Shown here: positions 21,346-33,863 of the stretch, piece after piece
Layout of the letters: the number at the start of each line of letters is the position of its first letter
How positions within the stretch are numbered: position 1 is the stretch's first letter
Assembly (NCBI GenBank): GCA_949825045.1
Contig: OX463814.1
Span: 29,344,383 to 29,408,382, forward strand
Direction: 5' to 3'
Length of the DNA: 64,000 nt
Source: Argyresthia goedartella
Lineage: Eukaryota; Arthropoda; Insecta; Lepidoptera; Argyresthiidae
The notes under the pieces: generated by a model
Database searches by the model: none
Told to the model about the DNA's origin: nothing
What the model saw: the letters and a program-made list of their open reading frames with translations, nothing else
Translations under genes and position numbers: made by a program

Positions 21346-24300
21346 GTAGAGACTAATGAATAAAAGAAGTGAGGGTGAATCTTTCATTATAAGTTTCTGC
21401 CGTTTGCCATTCGTAGAACAGTATTTTTCCCAGTACCCGTATACAAAAGCATAAGCAAAACAACAACAAACCATTCACAAGAAATTTGATTTCAGAAGCA
21501 TGTAATAACAGTAAACAAACATAGCTTCACTCCTTATCCTATATTGAGTGGCAGTGGCTCAATAAGTATGCATTTTTTTATAAAATCTACGGTCAATAAT
21601 TCCATCCTCGGATGACGTGTATCTGCCTGTTTATCTGAGGATGGAGCAATCACCCCTTAATCGAATAACTAAACGTCAAAATCGTGCTAACAGTATCTAT
21701 CGCACGCAAAGAAACATGTCCTAATTGAAACATTTAGAATTTTACTTTCGTAAATGTGAAAGTTACTGCACAAAATCATAGTGCTTAAGACATTATTAAA
21801 ATACGTGTTTTAAAAATAACAAATTGCTACTTAGTTATCTCGAGAGGGCTTATCCGTGCTTATTATATTATCGCACTCATTCAATTAGCACTGAGGCACA
21901 TCAAACCAGTCCTCTGTCGTTCCATATTTCATATATATTTCATACGAATCTCTTCACTTACGCTCTGATCACCACACACAGCCCGTATGTCGACTCAATA
22001 TAGTCTACTGTTGGATGTAAACCCGTTTGCGTATACATGTCACCGTAAGATTGTGATAACCGTTAGTTAATAATCTATCGCATCAGATTGTAAACTATCA
22101 ACAAAAGGTGAACTGAACAGACGGCTTACAATTTAACGTAACAAGTTTCGATAGTTCATAAACAATCCGGGTCTAACCGTAAAAGTGGGAACTGGCATCG
22201 TACTAGACCCTGATTAGTCGGACTTCGCGGTAGCTCGTTCTGTGTCCATATAATTATAAAACTAACTGAGGAGTCTACATCAGTCTCACATCAATCAATA
22301 TATTTTTTCAATACACAATATAAATAGCCAATTACGGCGTTACGTTAGGTAGTAGGTACGGTATTATAATTGAACTAATATAGAAATCAAAATTTAAATA
22401 TTCAGTTACTCCATAGTATTGTTTTTGTTGCCGCCTGCCTTGGGATTTTGCTGTATTTTAGTGGTCTATAAATTTCATGGCACTATGAATTCTTTTTCTT
22501 GTCCATTCCAACATTTCCATCTTTTTACTTCGATCACTATGCACAGTGTAATACTTTTGTAATTACATGGTAAATTGTTATTGGTCAACAATAACTGAAA
22601 TTTTGGCGCTTTGTAGCAATAGGTTTAACGACCAGCGACATTTTCATTGGATTTAGCTGCACCAATAATAAAATACAGATAACATAGAGAAAAAATATGA
22701 ATACATGAAAAGTGGGTACCTATAACCTAAGTTATACTTTTCGTGTATGACGGCTAACAGCTACATGCATGACGGCTAAGAAAACTGTTAAAAACCACAA
22801 AATCCCAGTTTTATTTCGTTTGGCGAGAACATATTATGACAGCTAAAAATAGCGGCCCGCTCGGGGCAAATGGTGTTCAACCATACATCGCGCAAGGCGC
22901 ATTCCGCGGTTCACACTTTTACTGATTGGCATATTTATAAGCTATCGAAAATGTTCACAATTGACCGATAGTTAGCAAACTGACGCGATATAATACAAAC
23001 TAACTGTTTTCACAATATTACGATGACATACATAAACGAGAGTACTCGACGTAGTAGAAATGCTATCACGTTCGTTCCAATAAATCCTACATTTTTATTA
23101 GTCCTAGACTTTTTTTCTGTTACTTGTGTACACACTTGTTGAAGCTGATCCTTTATGGATTGAGTAAAGTATCACAAGTGAGATCAGTAAAAGGTATCAT
23201 TCAGGATTTAGGAAATAGGAAAAAATATGACGTTTTTGTGCAGGAACTGATTGGGTAATCCACTTCCAATTTGGATTGGCTTGTGTTGGTGTTGGCAGAG
23301 TAATGCGATGATCCTAGTTGATGCTATGATGTTAATGATGTTTGAAAAAGATTGGTATTGCGTCGGGCTCAATACCGCCACTTGATAAAAGAAAGGTCAA
23401 AATACGGACATGCGCCTTTCTGTAAAATTTAGACTAGCTAATTTATATTGTGAATGGAGTGATTGGCTAATTTATATTTTAAAGCCGTTAATTGTTCTTC
23501 AGTCGTCGTGAGTCGTAGCAAATAATTTATGGCGGTAACTTTTCAGTGTACAGGACCGGGTCTCCCGAAATGACAGAATTTACGGGAGCATCAAAAAGTT
23601 TCCAGTTGGGATTTGATAAGGGGTATGGAATTTACGCAACTTTCGGCTTTGGAAACTTTTGGGGGATTACGCGTATCTGCGGTTGATCTCATTACGAACA
23701 TTCATACGGCCCGCTGAGTTAACAATTTATTTACAGGAGACGACCTGTAACGAGATAGGGAAATAGTATACAAACCTGATAGGATCTTAAATATACAAAC
23801 AATGGTATCATCTTTACAATTATGATTATTGTACCGGTGACACTTACTGTCTCATTATGAAATCCTATGAATTCGGCGCTTATGTGCAGTGCATTGGATT
23901 GTGATTGGATTCTAAATATACTTATTGATTTTATATAGGATGATTCAAAGAGGAGAATTTCTTTCTCGTATGGAGCATGTAATTAAATACGGCAAGAGTT
24001 TAATTATGCGGATCCCACAGATTAAAATAGTAACCTTCCATAGAAAAGCTTCGTGACCACCATTTGGGCTCGACAGATACAACGCGAGTATGCACTATTC
24101 TCGGATTGACTTCAAAGCTCCATTTAAATCTGTTTGGGGTTGTAAAAATTAAAGGTTAATCTAACTCAAAGAGTATCTAGTTATTGGATATCGAAAGTCT
24201 AGAAACTTTAACGGATTCTGTCAGACCTAATAAATACTTGAAAAAACCTCAAAAGTTTCAGACGGGTAAACGATAAGTATATTATTTCTGTTCGTGTCGT

Positions 24301-24987
24301 TTATAATCTGGGTCACGGTAAATGCGAATTATTTCTGACAATGATCGTTATTGGAGCAGGTTTAAGGAGCCACTCTGTATTGGGTAGACAATTGTTATCT
24401 ATTCATGGTTGCTCTTTTAAACCTCGTTACTTCATTTGACAATGCATCCGTCAAATGACGATTTAGCAAGAACTTAATAATGGCGTATTAAAGAGACAAA
24501 TTTTATGAAGGCGTGAGTGAACGAGCACGTCAATAGAGACATTAACAACAAATTATTCAAGTGCTTAGGATGGTACCTTGAAAATGAACTTCGGTAGAAT
24601 TAAGTATTTTGTATACTGTATTAGTGAAAGTAATTACTTTAAATCAGAAAATATTGGATACAAAAGGACTCGCGAGGTGAAGGTGGTTTGCTCCAATCAC
24701 AAACTGAACAATTTGAGCAAAAAGTCTCGTGCAAAAAGTTTTTCCTTACGCACAGACGTAATCTTCAGTGTCGTAAAACCGGGGACTTTGTTTTCGCAAA
24801 ACACTCCAGTAAGCAAATATTTCATTAGAAGAAGAATCGTAAATCGTCGGTGGAGACGTTGATGTAAGATAAATAAAAGATAAGCCACCACATTTATACG
24901 ATACGAGCAGTTTACGGGGTCTGTAAACTTATCTATGTAGGGCTGTAAAAGAGTTTTTTTTTTTAAGTTCAGATAGTTACTTGAAAT
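21346..24987. other. No gene recognised over 3.6 kb; weak repeat at 22040-22165
   Basis: Long AT-rich stretch. TCACCGTAAGATTGTGATAA at 22040 and the following TTAGTTAATAATCTATCGCAT resemble 53661-53721 (TCACCATAAGATTGTAAATA ... TTAGTTCATAAACTATCGCG). The downstream GATAGTTCATAAACAATC (near 22150) looks like a partial inverted copy, which would suit a small MITE. An open frame at 24578-24862 (94 codons, Lys/Arg-rich, on a strand also open in reverse) resembles nothing I know. Confidence 0.35.
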
Positions 24988-24999
24988 AACTAGCTTAAA

Positions 25000-25049
25000 T
25001 GGTCCAGATGCAGGCACTTGTACCCCCTGGACTGAAGAAGAAGAAGAAG
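25000..25049 (+). mobile_element. 50 bp LINE 3'-end insertion with 12 bp TSD
   Basis: AACTAGCTTAAA occurs at 24988-24999 and again at 25050-25061. Between them lie only 50 bp (TGGTCCAGATGCAGGCACTT ... CCCTGGACTGAAGAAGAAGAAG). The insert ends in (GAA)n and resembles the 3' terminus of the R1-like LINE at 21305-21340 (GGGCCAGGTGCAGGCACTACC ... GAAGAAGAAG). The matched duplications and 3' tail identify it as an extremely 5'-truncated target-primed reverse transcription product. Confidence 0.85.
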
Positions 25050-25269
25050 AACTAGCTTAAACAATCCTGGGGAGTTAATTGTCGATTTTGTCGCGATTGT
25101 CGAAGCTTATATACTCGCTGCGAACGGCTCCGGTGTGACTTTGCAGGGAGTATGATGCCGTATTGAAGGCCTTGTTGTAGTCAGATTAAGTTTCTTTTTA
25201 ATAAATATAAATGAAGAAATTATCTTATTCAAAGTATAAATTATACTTAGTTATAACTACAAGTCAATG

Positions 25270-25530
25270 TTTTTTATATAAAAAAGACTACACAGTTTCG
25301 GATGGTAGGCCTCGGGGTTAAGAAGAAACGGCAAGATACCCCCCATAGGTACCTTCTTTTTTTTAAAGTGACTTCACAACAGTACTGGTTTAGTTCTAAG
25401 GAAATTCGCCGGCGAGTGATAGACTTGCTCCATCGCTCCTCGTTGAATTTATGTGCGCTGAGATGGTATGGACCATGCAGTTTTACCATCCAAGTATTCT
25501 TTAATACTATAATAGGACTTTCTTATTAGC
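25270..25530. other. Unrecognised conserved-looking segment
   Basis: The segment is open on both strands (minus 25274-25489, plus 25302-25529). It has moderate GC content and motifs such as ATTCGCCGGCGAGTGATAGAC. I do not recognise a protein. It may be part of a non-coding dispersed repeat adjoining the LINE remnant to its right. Confidence 0.25.
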
Positions 25531-25539
25531 TCATTTTTA

Positions 25540-25870
25540 ATATAGTTTTGAATAAAACGAGTGGACCTAAAATAGGACCCTGGGAGACTACAATATTCAT
25601 ATGGGTTCCAGTGGACTTTCATCTGTACATGTACATTTAGTACTCTTTAAATAAGATAAGATTCCATTAATTTTAAGGCATTATCTTTGATACCATAGTG
25701 TTGTAGTTTGAGCAAAAGAGTTTGTCCACACAGTGAAAGACCTTGGAAAGTTCACAAAAAAGCGAGAGTTTAGAGAGTATTTCACTCAATATGACCTTTT
25801 CAAACGCCTTGCTCAACACTAGCAATACAGATATAGGTCCGAGGTAAGCAGAGTCTTCCTAACTACCGGA
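25540..25870 (-). pseudogene. Jockey/CR1-group LINE reverse transcriptase remnant
   Basis: Read from 25870 leftwards in shifting frames: VLSKAFEKV (the SKAFD box), KVFHCVDKLLLKLQHYGIKD, ALKLMESYL, then SQGPILGPLV near 25580, which corresponds to the GVPQGSILGPLLF box. At least three frameshifts and a stop interrupt it, and the catalytic ADD segment is not visible. It is an old fragment, recognisable only by the order of motifs. Confidence 0.6.
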
Positions 25871-25957
25871 TTTGAAAAGAGTGCAGAATCAGTCTCAATG
25901 AGTTATTGGGCCAGAGTTTCGGCGTAGAGCCCGCTCGTTTGCGAGATGTTTTGTAGC

Positions 25958-26262
25958 TCGAGTCGGGACTCTGGACCACGCATTGCCTTTCCCGCAACAT
26001 AGCTCTTTCCTGGAAAATGACAATGGCTGTCGCATTAGGACTCTACGAGCCAGATTCCTGCACATGTGGTGCGAGTGTGGACACTCGTTGTTGGCACGGT
26101 CTGCACTACGTACGAAGCGCGGGCAGGTTGTCTCGGTTCTCCTCAATCAACGACATCGTCAAGCGGGCTCTCGTAACAGCTAATATATCCAGTGTATTGG
26201 AGCCCACTGGTCTATGTCGTACTGATGAGCAGCGCCCAGATGGCCTGACCATTGTATTTCAC
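25958..26262 (+). pseudogene. C-terminal domain of an invertebrate retroelement-type protein
   Basis: The frame runs through SGLWTTHCLSRN, MTMAVALGLYEPDSCTCGAS, GLHYVRSAGRLSRFSSIND, IVKRALVTANISSVLEP and DEQRPDGLTIV, then ends. I recognise the order (a Cys-rich C-x-C-G box, an SAGR-x-SRHxxLND box, an I-x-RAL box and a terminal RPDG box) from a protein family that is repeated in many invertebrate genomes, usually downstream of a reverse transcriptase domain. The RPDG-hydrophobic motif is compatible with a PD-(D/E)XK-type nuclease core, but this is inference. No RT is present upstream in this copy. It is a fragment of a mobile element rather than a host gene. Confidence 0.6.
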
Positions 26263-26725
26263 ATGTTTAATTCTTTTATGTACGCAATTTAAAGGCAAAT
26301 ATTACAACAAAGATACAGAATAACCCCTAATTACAGTTACTTTTTGAAAGGCGCATCTTTACTATTCATATCAGCGGAAGAAGACATTTTCGCCGGCCAG
26401 TAAGCTACGTCTACTCCGTCAATACGGGCGCGTAGATATTTCACCCCTCATTAACTTTTTCTGACAAAACTGTCGTAAATTGTAGCTCATGGTCAACTTC
26501 TTCTTAAAACAGAAGCTATATGAAATAAGTAAAATTTAACTAAATATAAGCTAGCTCGCTATACACATATATTGTTCATTTTGAAAACACAATGGGAGTG
26601 CAAGTGATAATGATAACGATCATATTATAAGTATACCTTATCATATTCACTAATTATAGTGATGCATAATCAGCAACATCGACTGAACTTTTTAAGAATG
26701 CAGACACAGACAGAATCACTTTTGT
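26263..26725. other. No recognisable feature
   Basis: AT-rich spacer. Confidence 0.45.
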
Positions 26726-27200
26726 GTGCACTCGACACCTGAGACATTTGACGAGCTCAAAAAAACTCCTGTTATTCCGGCCACGGAAAGAACGATCAAC
26801 CTGACTGCCACCAAAGCCCTTTCCAATTTAAAAAAAAAACCTTCACTGCAGCTCCTTAATAACGTGGCGGCATGTAACGTTATTCCGATCACGCACCGCG
26901 ATCGAAGTGGCCCGATGTATTCCGGGGCACGTCCGCAACTTATCAGTCGCCGACGGCGAATCGGTCTCATCTCATACACTAATGGACTGGCGTAAAAAAT
27001 AAGGAGAAATACCGCGGTAACCGATGCCGGGGGAGCTAGCATGGTCATTGGAGGGGCTGGTTGGTCGAGATTCCGATGCTAGTCACGGCCGCAGACCTAT
27101 CCGTAAGGTCAAGATGTCAACATCCGATCTAATCGGGTGCTTGACTCTCACATACATGCTGTTTCTGTCCTCGTATGCACAACTGTAGTAAAAACGCGGT
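26726..27200 (+). other. Unrecognised open frame and GC-richer segment
   Basis: An 89-codon frame (26726-26995) contains PVIPATERTINLTATKALSN and ends at a TAA. The complementary strand is open over the same interval. Base composition is higher in G+C than the flanks, and an AATAATAATAATAA tract follows at 27211-27224. That could be the tail of an unidentified LINE, but the protein resembles nothing I know. Confidence 0.25.
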
Positions 27201-30007
27201 CATATTTGGAAAATAATAATAATAACAGCTTGATTTCACACAGCGACATTTCGTAAAAGATAACCCAGACATGTAGCTGTGTTAACGTTGAAAATCTCTA
27301 TCTTACGGCATTCATGCTAGCTATACCGATAAAGAGTGAGCCCAGTTTATTTGCTAGGTTTTTAGCCTGCCATGACGTAACGGTGGAGTCCTTTTTCGGG
27401 GCACATTAATGGGGCTCCAGGGAGATAGCTCTGCTGAACGACGCACAAGTTTGTGTACTGGAATGGTGGGATTTATAAAAAGATTTTTTTTTCTTTTTCT
27501 ACACGCGATGGCACAGATTTTATGTAACTCATGCAGGCACGTATTGTAAGACCTTGTGCCAGGTCACATTTACATCGGTCAGTCTTAGCCTCATAGTGAG
27601 GTGACCAGCTTAAAAACATCGATTAATTTAATTAATATCTACCTAAGGACTTCAAAGATTGATGAATTGATTGCAGTCATCAATGCATTCAATAATTTTT
27701 GATCGCTCGATTTTTTGAAAAACATCCATACACCTAGCATTGAAAAGGATTAGCCGTCGTTACCTTGTCACGATGTTGGTATTTGGAACACAATTGTTCA
27801 TTATGTGTCGAATGGTTTACTAGTCAAAGTAAATCGTAAAATTGCCTTATTTTGTAAGTAGGTACCTATTACAATAAATACATGTATTTTACTGAAAAAT
27901 GTTAAGCATTTGTTACAATGGCCTTAGTATAGCTCTGTTTTATTCTTGGTGTAAAACAAAAGCTACGCGCAGCGTATGTAGATACAAATTCGTAGTGTTA
28001 ATATTTGAGTGTGTGTAAATTCATAGTCAAAGATGAATTTGCTAGTTTGCTACTCAAAATATAAACCTAAACAATCAAGATGACCGGTTCCCAACTGATT
28101 GCATTTCGCCTCACAACTGGCCTGAATCGTGTAAATTTAAAGGAGCAGCTGGCGCAATCTTTCTCAACTGTAGCTCGATTCTCTATCTCTTGACGAATCC
28201 CGATTCATTTCAAATCCAAATTAACATCGCTGTAGATGACAGCTCATGTGAAATAATCACGTACTGATTGGTCGATATCAGTTTAAAGTTGGCAAACAGC
28301 TTTCGAAACATCAATTTTAAAGCTATTGGGATTGATTTCATAGTTACAAAATAGATCTGCAGATCTTAATGGTGGTCGGTCGTAACTGGTTACTCGACTT
28401 GACTGTCTGTGAGCTACGTGAAAATGAAGGGCGGCTTGCCTGCCTTCTTAAAAAAAAGTCTGATTAGTTGTTAGTTACTCGAATTAATACCCAAGTTTTA
28501 AGTGCAGCTGGCAATGCCCTCTCAACCCACTTGGACATATCGTTTGATAAAACGATATATTTTTTCGTAGTACTTGAACCTTAAAGTGTTAAAGATCAAA
28601 CTCCCCATCCAATTTTCAAAAGTCCCGTTAAATCTGGGCTAACTAGTGTTGGTCTCGGCTCAGTACTTGAACTGCTTAGCCTTTCCTCTCTCTCATAACC
28701 TCCCATTTTGTCCCTTATTACTAACAAGATAATAATAGTTTTTAACTTCACATACAAAGGGGGGGCGACATCTAGAAAGAGCGTTTAGGGGAGCGCATAG
28801 TAAAAATGATTGGTAGTCTGTAACTAGGTAGTAGTGATTTGTTGTTGCCGTACGTGACGTTATTCTTCTCGCAATAAATATCTTAGGGTCCATGCGTCTT
28901 TGCTTATGAAATCTTCAAAGAACGAATATTGGAAGAATTTTCTATTTCGTATGCAGATATTGTAAGTTGTAAGTCATAAATATTCGCCCTATGGTACATT
29001 CATAAAACAGAAGATTTTTTATATTTTCTGTTACAGCGTATGCCACAACGCCGTTTATCCTTTTATATCGTTTACACCTTCGTACACGAAAGTAAGATTG
29101 ATAGAGCATGCAGTGTTGATATTTTCAAATTCATATTTATTTCCTGTTTCCTAGCTGCTTTTATAAGTTGCACGCATTTTTTTTATGCAAGTGTAATGTC
29201 ATTGATTAGGACGATAAATTTAACAAGCAACCCAAAGAACTTTTCCACTAAAACCTTCAACATTCATCCGCAAACCCGGCGCGGCGCCCCCTCTGTGTGA
29301 GACGCAATTCTCGCCGCGATACGCAGGGCTAAATAAATATAAAAAGTAATGAGTTGAAAATGGTACCTCATGGGTTTGTATCCGTCACTGTAATCCGATT
29401 TTGATGTCTTCTGGAGGCCTCCGTTATGCTCGTGATTCGCAATTTTCACTTCACAGAATCCGTATGACGAGGTTGATAAGTATAAATAAAAGATATCTAG
29501 CCAAAAGCCGTTCAAATCGAATATTTATCAGAGAGCGCAGGAGCTTCGATAATCACCCGTAATCGAGAGATTTATTGATCAGTGAAGAAGATATAACCGA
29601 AGAAAGAACAAAACTATCCGCTCGAGACCGAACACTCTGGACTCAAACTAAAATCAAATTTAAAAAATACTGCAAAGTTAACATGGCCTTTGTTGGTGTA
29701 AGTTAATGCAATTTTTTTACAATTTGCTTTAAAAGGTCGAAGGTCAGTCCAAATTACGGTCTCAGGAACCGTTGGGGTGATGCTGGAAAAGGGTTTCAAG
29801 AAAGGTTTTATTCCGATCACGTGCGGTTACTTTCAGACTCAACACGAAAGAGCTTATTTAGTTACGACGAATTAGGTTTAATTTTGTAGCAGTTTTAGCA
29901 TGTCTCAATGTTAGATAAGTCTGTTTGCATGTGGTCACCTTAGTTAGCGAGTTGTTTTAGGTGATAAAGATCACTCTTATTTACAGTTTGGGAACTTAGC
30001 AGGGTAT
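27201..30007. other. No gene recognised over 2.8 kb
   Basis: AT-rich DNA. Short open frames at 29040-29300 and 29264-29515 overlap each other on opposite strands and show no recognised motif. There is a G-rich tract at 28758-28768. Confidence 0.4.
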
Positions 30008-30150
30008 GATATAACAACATAACATAGCGTCACACCTTTTCCCACACGCAGTTATTCAATACTCCATTTGGGTGACAGGGGGCTAACCCATCGCCAGAGC
30101 GATGCAGGTTTCCTCACGATATTTTTCATCACCGTTAGAACGTCCTTATA
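30008..30150 (-). repeat. tRNA-derived SINE family A, 3' part, minus
   Basis: CAACATAACATAGCGTCACAC, CAATACTCCATTTGGGTGACA, GGGGGCTAACCCATCG and the CACGATATTTTTCATCACCGT block are the reverse complement of the body and tail of the copy at 36826-37110 (GGTGATGGAAAACATCGTGAG ... TGACGCTATGTTATG). The tRNA-like head is absent. Confidence 0.75.
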
Positions 30151-31962
30151 ATATCAAGGGTAGAGGTACTGAACCGTCCTCTCCCCATCTTATCGGTAAA
30201 GATCTTTAATTGTGGGTATCGAGATTTGTGCTTAGTATTTGTCATTATACGATTAATAATTGCTCATTCGAATAACAATAAATATTAATAAGTTTTTTAC
30301 CATATATGATTTTATTTCTGTAAATAAGTTACTTAATTTCTATCCACTTCTGGTTTCAATGAGCAAAGCGTTTCGTTAACAGTACAAAGTTCAATAATAA
30401 AATTCAATACTAATAATAATACTACAAATTCAATACTACATACCCAATACTCTTTTTCAACATTTCGATGTACGGTCTTGAATGTAATCCAACCTTGAAT
30501 TTAATATTATTTTGTAAAAAATAAAAAAGGTATACTCGTACAAATACTATCGTTTTACGTTTTCCGTGTGTACAAGAGTTATTTTTATCTGAGATATGGT
30601 TGACCGGTTTTATTATATTCCATTACATGAACTCTGTTGTTTGTTTGTTGTTTAACAAGAATGTTGTTTCCATTCCTTGTTTCTATTTTATGTCTACTTG
30701 TTGGATTATCTGTATTGTCTTTTGTGTATTGTGATGACTGAATAAAGGCTTTATCAATCTTTCTATCTAATTGCATTTCAAATTTTATACCGGCTCGGCC
30801 ACAGACATTAATATTAGTAGACACCGCAAACACGGACATAAGCATTAGAACCTAGCGTGTTTTTTTTACTCCCTACTGTGACGTCACGTGCGCATTTTAG
30901 TGATGGGTTGACATGTTAATCATGAAACCGATTCAAAGGCGCGCCGCCAAATCGATTCAAAGGCACCGCGCCGCCGACATATCTGTGGACTCCGCCTATC
31001 ACGTACCTACCTCTTTGCGTTTTTGTCTTTTCTGTTCTTTAAAAGACTATATATATGAAGTAAATAATGAATACATAAAAATACTATCTCACTTATGTAA
31101 TTCTATAACTAAAACTATACATTGCAATGAAAATTCAACGCAGAATTATCATTCTTCTGTAAACAAATCGAATTTTCCAGCGATATTGCATGAATCGTCG
31201 CTTTGAACACTATTTGGGGAAATCGACAGAAAAATTAGAAAACCAACTTTACCATGCAACTGTAAGTTTAACAAAAATATAGTATGCTTCACAGTTCGTT
31301 GAGGGCTACGAAACAAATGGCAAGAATTGTGTAAAGTTAAAGCAGCAGTAGATGACATACATGGGAAAAATACGCTATGTTTTAACCATATCCCAATAAA
31401 AACGGGAGATGCTACTTGAGATTGAAAGTAATTGATAAGTAATTAAATTAGGCGAATTTCAAAAGGAAAATTAGTAACATGTGAAAGGAAACACCTTCAT
31501 TTTCTTTGCAAACAACTCTGTTTGAGTTTTTGCAGTTTTTAACTGCACAGTAAGGCAATTTTATGTTCATTAATACACGGCTAACATTTAGAACAACCGG
31601 ACAGCGACTGTGCGGTTTTTTTTTGGAGGGGGAAAAAATGGAATTACCAATGCCCAGGACTCAGACCTCCCTGCTATGTCCCGCGCTATATATTGAGCGG
31701 GCATCAGCTCGTGTGATTTATTTATTTATTCATTTATTAATACAGTTTAATGCACAACATTACAGACTATGTCCAATTCGTTGTACACATACAAATATAC
31801 AAATAACATACCCTTCTATTTAAATCGTAACAAATTATACTATCGTACATGTCAGTTCAATAAATGTCAATGATATTAATAATAATTCAATAATAAAACT
31901 GTCATTGCAGTTTTGCCAATGAACTCAGGATCGCAATAGGCCGATGTACGTGATATAGTAAC
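30151..31962. other. No gene recognised
   Basis: AT-rich DNA with AATAAT-type runs near 30400-30440. A small direct repeat, CGATTCAAAGGC followed by GCGCCGCC, occurs at about 30929 and 30953. A CRE-like GTGACGTCACGTG lies near 30880. No coding similarity. Confidence 0.4.
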
Positions 31963-31967
31963 CCCTT

Positions 31968-32285
31968 TGTTGAGGATCATAGCCTGTTAAACCACGCCGA
32001 CGGAGGCGCCCCCTACGGATGGATCCAGAACTAACCGGAAGTATCTTCCTATAGGAATACCTACGCATAAATGACATGATGCCGAGTGCTGAGTGTCGTA
32101 TACTGTTTGCTGATTGGCTCATTGTTCCCTCACCCTTCTCCTTTTTTTGTATGTTTTTTTTTGTATTACATGGCACTTGTTCGCTAATACCACTGGCTTA
32201 CACCTCCTGTTTAATTTTTACGAATTAACCCTGTCATCTCTGGCTCTTTACAATAAAACTGCAGTAGCTGGACTACGCCGCTACA
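31968..32285 (+). repeat. 5' LTR of the BEL/Pao element
   Basis: 318 bp, starting TGTTGAGGATCATAGCC and ending ACTACGCCGCTACA. The segment CTCTTTACAATAAAACTGC near 32246 contains AATAAA, the likely polyadenylation signal. It is preceded by CCCTT. Confidence 0.92.
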
Positions 32286-32549
32286 TATTGATCCTTCAGA
32301 ACCACATATTGGACCGCAAACTTGGATTTGGAAAATCTGTGCACGTGTTCTTACGTAATCCTAGTCAGTTGGGTGAGTGTTGCTTATTACGCGAATGTGA
32401 AGTACAGCTTAGTGCCGCTGCTAGCATAAGCTGTTCTTTATTAGCAGTTACTTGCATGTAAGTACCACCTACTTTTACAAGCCATCAAGATGTCTTTAAT
32501 GCCATTAGATCAGGGTAGACTTGCAACAGACCTCGCGATAAGTTTCCTA

Positions 32550-33495
32550 ACAAGCTGTTAGAAGAAAAAGAACGCATAACTGTGAGTTATCCTTTTTTGC
32601 GAGTAGGAGTGGACTATGCGGGGCCGGTATTAATTCTAAACCGTAAGGGCAGAGGCGATAAAATGGTAAAGGGTTATATCTGTTTATTTATCTGCTTCGT
32701 TACAAAAGCGATACATTTGGAACTTGTTGGTGACCTTTCTACTAGCGCTTATTTACTCGCTCTAAAGCGATTTATTTCTCGACGGGGAAAGCCGTCAGAA
32801 ATATACTCGGACAATGGTAGATACTTTTTAGGTGTTAAAAATGAATTCGCTCAATTTTTATCCAAATGCAGTTCGGATATTATCGAATATGCAAATAGTC
32901 AGGCAATTTATTTTATTTTATACCTCCATATTCTCCGCATTTTGGTGGCTTGTGGGAGGCTGGGGTGAAGTCGTGCAAGTAGCACTTGCGCCGTGTGATA
33001 CGCAATGCTCACCTCACTTTCGAGGAATATACTACGGTACTAGCGCAGATCGAAGCCGTACTAAACTCCCAGCCACTAGTACCGCTATCATCGGACCCGA
33101 GGGACTACCTGCCACTCAGCCCTGGCCATTTCCTGATTGGCCGGCCTCTCACCGCTCCTGTCTGTGATGGTGACCTGCACGACACTCCTGTCAATCGACT
33201 CTCTCGCTATCAAAAGATGGAGCAAATCCGGCAGCAGTTCTGGTCACGCTGGGCTAAGGAGTACATTTCGGAACTACAGACCAGGACTAAATGGAGGGAG
33301 GATACAACTGACTTGAAGCCGGACACTTTCGTCATAATCAAGGACAGCAATCTGCCGCCACTTAAATGGCAACTTGGTCGTGTCGTAAAGACCATACCTG
33401 GCAATGATGGGATCTCAAGAGTAGATTATATCCAGACAGCGTCAGGCATTATAAGACGCGCATACTCAAAAATCTGTCCTCTCATGGACAACTAG
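32550..33495 (+). pseudogene. BEL/Pao integrase and pol C-terminus
   Basis: The integrase catalytic domain begins ERITVSYPFLRVGVDYAGPV with the first catalytic Asp. It continues FVTKAIHLELVGDLST and YSDNGRYFLG with the second Asp. After a frameshift near 32905 the HFGGLWEAGVKS segment carries the catalytic Glu, followed by an in-frame TAG. From 32986 an open frame of 169 codons holds the C-terminal part: FEEYTTVLAQIEAVLNSQPL, SPGHFLIGRPL, FWSRWAKEYISELQTRTKW and GRVVKTIPGNDG, then IRRAYSKICPL, ending in a stop at 33495. Order and motifs are those of BEL/Pao integrases. The second BEL/Pao copy at 61144-64000 is a different family, because homologous positions differ widely. Confidence 0.9.
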
Positions 33496-33565
33496 CACGA
33501 GGTGAAATTGAGTTATTTTATTATTTCAAAATTGTTGGAAGCTGAGGCTTTCAAGGCCGCGGGCA

Positions 33566-33863
33566 TGATGAGGATCATAGCCTGTCAAACCACGCCGACG
33601 GAGGCGCCCCCTACGGATGGATCCAGAACTAACCGGAATTGTCGTCCAATGAAAATGCGCATAAATGACGTGATGGCTAGTGTTTGCTGATTGGCTCATT
33701 GTTCATTCACCCCTTCTCCTTTTTTTTGTATGATTTTTTTGTATTACATGGCACTTGTTCGCTAATACCACTGGCTTACACCTCGTGTTTAATTTTTACG
33801 AATTAACCCTGGCATCTCTGGCTCTTTACAATAAAACTGCGGTAGCTGGACTACGCCGCTACA
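33566..33863 (+). repeat. 3' LTR of the BEL/Pao element
   Basis: 298 bp, starting TGATGAGGATCATAGCC and ending ACTACGCCGCTACA. It is followed by CCCTT (33864-33868). Just upstream is GGCCGCGGGCA rather than a clean polypurine tract. It is about 20 bp shorter than the 5' LTR because of an indel around the block after GAACTAACCGGAA. Confidence 0.92.

Noticed and set aside
24578..24862. 94-codon basic protein
   Set aside because: Opposite strand equally open, no motif, composition typical of AT-rich non-coding DNA.
26726..27048. Host gene on either strand
   Set aside because: Both strands are open over the same interval and neither protein shows a domain; left as unrecognised.
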